A stretch of 18,293 nt of DNA from JAJKJG01 sp036386395. Its GTDB lineage: Bacteria; Pseudomonadota; Alphaproteobacteria; Rhizobiales; Beijerinckiaceae. The notes beneath the pieces were generated by a model. It was not told the DNA's origin, searched no databases, and worked only from the letters and a program-made list of their open reading frames with translations. Position numbers and translations under genes: made by a program. How positions within the stretch are numbered: the first letter of the stretch is position 1; every line of letters starts with the position of its first letter. The stretch covers positions 1 to 18,293 of the forward strand of contig DASVVU010000158.1 of NCBI GenBank assembly GCA_036386395.1, in the 5' to 3' direction. Shown here piece after piece: positions 14,844-18,293 of the stretch.

Positions 14844-15998
14844 TCATGCTTCACAACGCGCCCAGATGAAAGGCTTGAGCCGGCTCCGGGACAGCGCGAT
14901 CCCAAGGCCCGGCGATGTCGGGATTGGCACGGAGCCATCTCGGATCTTGTCCTCGGGCGAATCCTCGAGCACCTGGACGTAGCCGGGACGCTCGGGGAAA
15001 TAGGGGTAGATCTCCTGCGTCATGAAGTTCGGGATGCAGGCGGCGAGCTGGAGCGAGGCGGCGGTCGACAGCGCGCTGGCGCAGTTGTGCGGCGCGACGC
15101 GCATGTTGTACGCCTCCGCCATGGCGGCGATCTTCTTTCCCTCCATGATGCCGCCGGTGTTGCCTACGTCCGGCTGGACGATGTCGGCGGCCTGAGACTC
15201 GAATACTTTTCGGAAGCCGTGGCGCGTGTAGAGGCGCTCGCCGACCGCGACCGGGATCGCGACCTTGTCGGCGACCGTCTTCAAAGCGCCGACATCGAAC
15301 GGGTCGGCCGGCTCCTCGATCCACGCGATGTCGAGCTCCTCGAAGCGCCGGCAGAGCCGCACGGTCTCGCCGGTGGTGAGGCCGCCCGAGAGGTCAAGCA
15401 TGATCTCGATCTCGGGTCCAACCGCTTCGCGCAGGGCCCTCACCTTCTCGAACGCGAGGTCGGCGAAGGCCCGGTCCACCTGGCGGTTGGTGACGTGGCG
15501 CAGGCCGCCCCCGTCCCACTGGGCGAGCGGATAGCACTTCAGCGCTTTGTAGCCGTCGCTTAAAGGGCGCTCGGCGGCCTTCGCCAGCTCGGCCGGCGTG
15601 CGCGCGGCGCCGTACCAGCCATTGGCGTAGACGCGTGCCGTGTCGCGCATCCGGCCGCCGAGAAGCTCGTAAACCGGCACGCCGAGGGCCTTGCCCTTGA
15701 TGTCCCACAAGGCCTGCTCGATCGCGCTGATGCCGGAAAAGACGATGGCGCCGCCGCCCTTCGCCCAGAAGGAGTGGTCGTACATCTCGGACCACAGCGC
15801 CTCGATCCGCGACGGATCGCGCCCGATGAGGCGCTGAGAGAGATCCTTGACCATGCCGGCCGCCGCGGTCCCGCCGACCCCGTAGGCGATCGCCGCCTCG
15901 CCGATGCCCGTGATCCCTTCGTCGGTCACGATCTCGACGATGACGGGGTGCAGCCTGCCGGCCGCGACGAGGTAGACGGTGGCGCTGTCGATTTTCAT
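14844..15998 (-). CDS. Enolase superfamily enzyme, mandelate racemase/muconate lactonizing type
   Basis: A 384-residue Mg-dependent acid-sugar or carboxylate enzyme with an N-terminal capping domain (about 1-115) and a beta/alpha barrel. Metal ligands are visible as Asp202 (IMLDLSGG), Glu228 (WIEEP) and Glu254 (VGERL). The barrel shows the His304/Asp277 dyad (VAPHNC, QPDVGN) and Glu329 (TQEIYP). The second-strand motif is KALKCYP, so Lys154 is followed by Tyr156 instead of the second Lys of K-x-K. The residue two after the metal Asp is Ser instead of the more usual Asn or His. This argues against a simple racemase and fits a dehydratase or cycloisomerase, but the substrate is unknown. The ATG at 15998 (MKIDSATVYLV) is preferred over the upstream frame to 16064. 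AGGGA lies about seven bases before it. It is divergent from the hcn-like genes. Confidence 0.88.
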   Translation of the reverse strand: MKIDSATVYLVAAGRLHPVIVEIVTDEGITGIGEAAIAYGVGGTAAAGMVKDLSQRLIGRDPSRIEALWSEMYDHSFWAKGGGAIVFSGISAIEQALWDIKGKALGVPVYELLGGRMRDTARVYANGWYGAARTPAELAKAAERPLSDGYKALKCYPLAQWDGGGLRHVTNRQVDRAFADLAFEKVRALREAVGPEIEIMLDLSGGLTTGETVRLCRRFEELDIAWIEEPADPFDVGALKTVADKVAIPVAVGERLYTRHGFRKVFESQAADIVQPDVGNTGGIMEGKKIAAMAEAYNMRVAPHNCASALSTAASLQLAACIPNFMTQEIYPYFPERPGYVQVLEDSPEDKIRDGSVPIPTSPGLGIALSRSRLKPFIWARCEA

Positions 15999-16110
15999 GT
16001 TCGGTCCCTGGTGCCCGTGGCCGGGCTGTGCTGTGAGTAGCGCCCGGTCGTCAAGGCAATTCACCGGCCCGTCGACCGACGGCGCGATAGCATGCTTTCA
16101 GGATTGGTAC
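15999..16110. promoter_or_regulatory. Divergent promoter region between enolase-superfamily and hcn-like genes
   Basis: A 112-base gap from which both neighbouring operons start. It carries the dyad CCGTCG-AC-CGACGG at 16069-16082, a possible regulator site. No clear sigma-70 hexamers were recognised. Confidence 0.45.
16069..16082. promoter_or_regulatory. Dyad CCGTCG-N2-CGACGG
   Basis: Two perfect six-base arms around a two-base spacer, 28 bases before the GTG of the 2Fe-2S gene. It is a candidate operator for the divergent pair. No regulator gene lies next to it in the window. Confidence 0.35.
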
Positions 16111-16401
16111 GTGGCGGGGCTGTTCCGGAGACTGATCGAGCGGACGGGGGCGGCGGTGCCGTTCACGATCGACGGCGAGCCCGCCGAGGCGCGGGAGGGC
16201 GACCTCCTCATCACCGCGATCCTGCTCCACCGCCCGGCCTTGAGGCGGCTCGAGTTCGGCGAAGGCAAGCGCGCGGGCTTCTGCCTGATGAGCGCGTGCC
16301 AGGACTGCTTCGTGCTCCTCGCCGACGGCCGGCGCGTCCGCGCCTGCTCGACGCCGGTCGAGAGCGGCATGGCCGTGATCGTCGACGGCGGCGATGGCTG
16401 A
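16111..16401 (+). CDS. (2Fe-2S)-binding protein, HcnA-like small subunit
   Basis: A 96-residue ferredoxin-like subunit. The cluster motif is Cys58-x4-Cys63-x2-Cys66-x12-Cys79 (GFCLMSACQDC, then VRACSTPV), the plant-type 2Fe-2S pattern. In the family it passes electrons from the flavin subunits to an acceptor chain. The GTG at 16111 is chosen because CAGGA lies about seven bases before it and the resulting length matches HcnA-like proteins. The frame is open further up to 15979, but that part overlaps the divergent promoter and encodes an unlikely Cys/Trp-rich stretch. It overlaps the next gene by eight bases. The gene order (2Fe-2S, FAD plus BFD, DAO) is that of hcnABC, but the same set serves octopine/nopaline oxidases and D-hydroxyproline dehydrogenases, so HCN synthesis is not implied. 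Confidence 0.87.
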   Translation: MAGLFRRLIERTGAAVPFTIDGEPAEAREGDLLITAILLHRPALRRLEFGEGKRAGFCLMSACQDCFVLLADGRRVRACSTPVESGMAVIVDGGDG

Positions 16402-17758
16402 CCCGGTCGTCGCCGTGGTCGGGGCCGGCCCCGCCGGCGTGCGCGCGGCCGAGACCCTGGCGCGGGCGGGGGTGCGCCCCATCCTCCTCGACGAGGCGGA
16501 GCGGCCGGGCGGGCAGATCTACCGCCAGCCGCCGCCCGAAGCAGCGCGCTCCGCCCGCCTAATCTACGGCTTCGAGGCCGCGAAGGCTCAAAGCATCCAC
16601 CGGGTGCCGAGCGAGCTTGGCGGCCGCATCGATTACCGGCCGGGCACGCTGGTCTGGAACCTGTTCCAGGGCCGGCTCGACCTCCTCGGCCCCGAGGGGT
16701 ACGGCGCGCAAGCCTTCGACCGGGTGGTCCTCGCGACCGGCGCCATGGACCGGGCGCTGCCCTTTCCCGGCTGGACCCTTCCCGGCGTGTTCGCATTGGG
16801 CGGAGCGCAGATCGCCCTCAAGGCGCAAGGGGTCACGATCGGCCGCCGCGTCGCCTTCGTCGGGGCGGGACCGCTCCTGCCCCTCGTGGCGCACCAGTAC
16901 GCCAAGGCGGGCGCCGAGGTAATCGCCGTCCTCGACATGACCCCGTTTCCGGCGAAGCTGAGGGAGCTGCCGGGGCTCGCGGCGACGCCCGCCACCCTCG
17001 CCAAGGGGCTCTGGTACACGGCGCGGAATCGCCTCCACGGCCTGAAAATCCGCTACGGCGTGCGGGCGCTGCGGGCCGAGGGGGCGGACCGGGTCGAGGC
17101 GCTCAGCTATCGCGACGGCGCCGGCCGGGAGCACCGCGTCGCCTGCGACGCGATCGGCGCCTCGTTCGGGCTGCGCAGCGAGACGCAGCTCGCCGCCCTC
17201 GCCGGCTGCGCCTTCGTCTTCGACCCGGTCGAGCGGCAATGGCGGCCAAAGCGCACGCCGGAAGGACGCTCGAGCGTGCCCGGGGTGTACCTCGCCGGGG
17301 ATGGGGCGGGCATCGGCGGCGCCGACCTTGCGGAGCTGCAGGGGCGGCGCACGGCGCTCGCCCTCCTTGAGGACCTCGGCCGGCCCGTGGACAGCGTTGA
17401 GGTGGCGCGGCTCGACGCGGCGCTCGCCCGGCAGGCGCGGTTCCGCCGCGCCCTCGAAGCCGCCTACCCCTTCCCCGCCCACCTCCTCGATGACATCGGC
17501 GACGATGAGATCGTCTGCCGCTGCGAAGGCGTCACGGCGAGGATCTTGCGGGAAGCGGCGACGGGCAAGGAGGTGGGCGAGATGAACCGGCTCAAGGCCT
17601 TCACGCGTATCGGCATGGGCCGCTGCCAGGGCCGGATGTGCGGGCTCGCCGCGGCCGAGCTCCTCGCCCGCGCCCGCGGCGTTCCGGTCGAGGAGGTCGG
17701 ATACCTGCGCTGCCAGCCGCCGGTGAAGCCGATCCCCGTCCTCGGGAGCGGGCCTTGA
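16394..17758 (+). CDS. FAD/NAD(P)-binding oxidoreductase with BFD-like 2Fe-2S domain, HcnB-like
   Basis: A 454-residue alpha-type subunit of an hcnABC/opine-oxidase-like dehydrogenase. The first nucleotide-binding motif is GAGPAG (10-15), followed by the Asp/Glu at 33-34 and RPGGQIYRQ. A second Rossmann fold has VGAGPLL around 156-162, and the FAD-binding GVYLAGDGAGIGG lies at 297-309. The C-terminal domain (about 370-430) carries a BFD-like cluster site: Cys375-x-Cys377 (CRCEGVT) and Cys411-x4-Cys416 (GRCQGRMCG). The ATG at 16394 overlaps the 2Fe-2S gene by eight bases. The next gene starts four bases inside the stop (TTGA). The tight coupling supports a single heteromeric enzyme. The probable reaction is oxidation of an amino- or imino-acid-type compound; the substrate is unknown. 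Confidence 0.92.
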   Translation: MADPVVAVVGAGPAGVRAAETLARAGVRPILLDEAERPGGQIYRQPPPEAARSARLIYGFEAAKAQSIHRVPSELGGRIDYRPGTLVWNLFQGRLDLLGPEGYGAQAFDRVVLATGAMDRALPFPGWTLPGVFALGGAQIALKAQGVTIGRRVAFVGAGPLLPLVAHQYAKAGAEVIAVLDMTPFPAKLRELPGLAATPATLAKGLWYTARNRLHGLKIRYGVRALRAEGADRVEALSYRDGAGREHRVACDAIGASFGLRSETQLAALAGCAFVFDPVERQWRPKRTPEGRSSVPGVYLAGDGAGIGGADLAELQGRRTALALLEDLGRPVDSVEVARLDAALARQARFRRALEAAYPFPAHLLDDIGDDEIVCRCEGVTARILREAATGKEVGEMNRLKAFTRIGMGRCQGRMCGLAAAELLARARGVPVEEVGYLRCQPPVKPIPVLGSGP

Positions 17759-18293
17759 CCGGGCGCGTCACGGCCGACGTGACGGTGATCGGCGGCGGGG
17801 TCGCCGGCTGCGCCGCCGCCGTGGCCCTGCGCAAGGCCGGGCTCTCCGTCGTGCTCCTCGAGAAGGGGACCTGCGGGGCCGCCGCGAGCGGCGTGAACTT
17901 CGGCGGCGTGCGCCAGCAGGGCCGCAACCTCGCCGAGCTGCCGCTCGCCCGCCGCTCCCGCGCGATCTGGGGCCGCCTCTCCGCGATGCTCGGCGAGGAC
18001 GTGGAGTTCGAGGCGACCGGCCACATCAAGCTCGCCCGCTCCGAGGCCGACATGGCGGAGCTCGAGCGTTACGCCCGCGACGCCGCGGAGCACGGCCTGC
18101 ATCTCCAGATGCTCGGCGCCAACGCCGCCCGCGCCGAGCTGCCCTGGCTCGGCCCGAAGGTCGTCGGCGCCTCGCTTTGTGCGGAGGACGGCGCCGCCAA
18201 CCCGCGCCTCGTCGGCCCGGCCTTCGCCCGCTTGGCCCGCCGGCTCGGCGCCGAGGTGCGCGAGCATACGCCGGCGATCGCGGCGGCGCACGA
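17755..18293 (+). CDS. FAD-dependent oxidoreductase, DAO family, HcnC-like (3' partial)
   Basis: The catalytic beta-type subunit of the same complex, of which 179 codons are visible before the window ends. After the start comes DVTVIGGGVAGCAAAVAL, with the dinucleotide motif GGGVAG at residues 13-18 and the acidic Glu of VVLLEKG. ASGVNFGGVRQQGRN follows, typical of the DAO/GlcD-like glycine-oxidase group. The start is TTG at 17755, which overlaps the previous stop as TTGA, with GGGAG at 17743-17747 about seven bases upstream. A GTG at 17779 would lie too close to the FAD motif. An uncommon TTG start and the missing stop make this gene easy to overlook. Confidence 0.88.
   Translation, partial: MTGRVTADVTVIGGGVAGCAAAVALRKAGLSVVLLEKGTCGAAASGVNFGGVRQQGRNLAELPLARRSRAIWGRLSAMLGEDVEFEATGHIKLARSEADMAELERYARDAAEHGLHLQMLGANAARAELPWLGPKVVGASLCAEDGAANPRLVGPAFARLARRLGAEVREHTPAIAAAH

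Noticed and set aside
16111..18293. Hydrogen cyanide synthase hcnABC
   Set aside because: Order and domains match, but many alphaproteobacterial homologues are opine or D-hydroxyproline dehydrogenases; no feature specific to cyanide synthesis can be read, so the gene symbols are withheld.

Overview
The window is very GC-rich (about 70% by eye) and densely coded, with almost every codon ending in G or C. Gene families and codon style point to an alphaproteobacterium, probably of the Hyphomicrobiales (Methylobacterium/Microvirga/Salinarimonas-like). This is inference from style and content; there is no rRNA or other marker gene here. No tRNA, rRNA, CRISPR array or intact insertion sequence was seen.

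Layout. (1) 1-1725, plus strand: the 3' part of a hybrid sensor histidine kinase (PAS end, HisKA, HATPase, receiver, Hpt), followed at 1879-2181 by a small secreted protein of unknown function. (2) 2233-2847, minus strand: a coiled-coil protein with a Pro-Leu-Gly repeat region, then a 262-base non-coding gap. (3) 3110-9232, minus strand: a tight six-gene operon, transcribed dctP-dctQ-dctM-aroQ-aroE/quinate dehydrogenase-quiC. It pairs a TRAP transporter with enzymes that would turn quinate/shikimate-type compounds into protocatechuate. (4) 9384-10726, plus strand: two tandem paralogous GntR/FCD regulators, divergent from the operon. The shared promoter region holds a striking AT-rich compound inverted repeat. 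(5) 10825-14678, minus strand: a complete sulfate ABC transporter operon (sbp-cysT-cysW-cysA). (6) 14844-15998, minus strand: an enolase-superfamily (mandelate racemase/muconate lactonizing type) enzyme. (7) 16111-18293, plus strand and divergent from it: three overlapping genes in hcnABC-like order (small 2Fe-2S protein, FAD oxidoreductase with a BFD-like domain, and a DAO-type FAD subunit cut by the window end).

How the parts work together. The TRAP system would import an organic acid. The NAD-type quinate/shikimate dehydrogenase, the type II dehydroquinase and the dehydroshikimate dehydratase fusion would convert it to protocatechuate, and one or both GntR regulators would control the divergent operon. 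Ring-cleavage genes are not in the window. The enolase-superfamily enzyme and the hcn-like flavoprotein complex look like a separate catabolic module for an amino-acid, imino-acid, opine or sugar-acid substrate that the sequence does not identify. The most interesting points are the dehydroquinase, which has lost two substrate-contact residues while keeping its catalytic ones; the 37-base compound inverted repeat; and the atypical active-site motifs of the enolase-superfamily enzyme.
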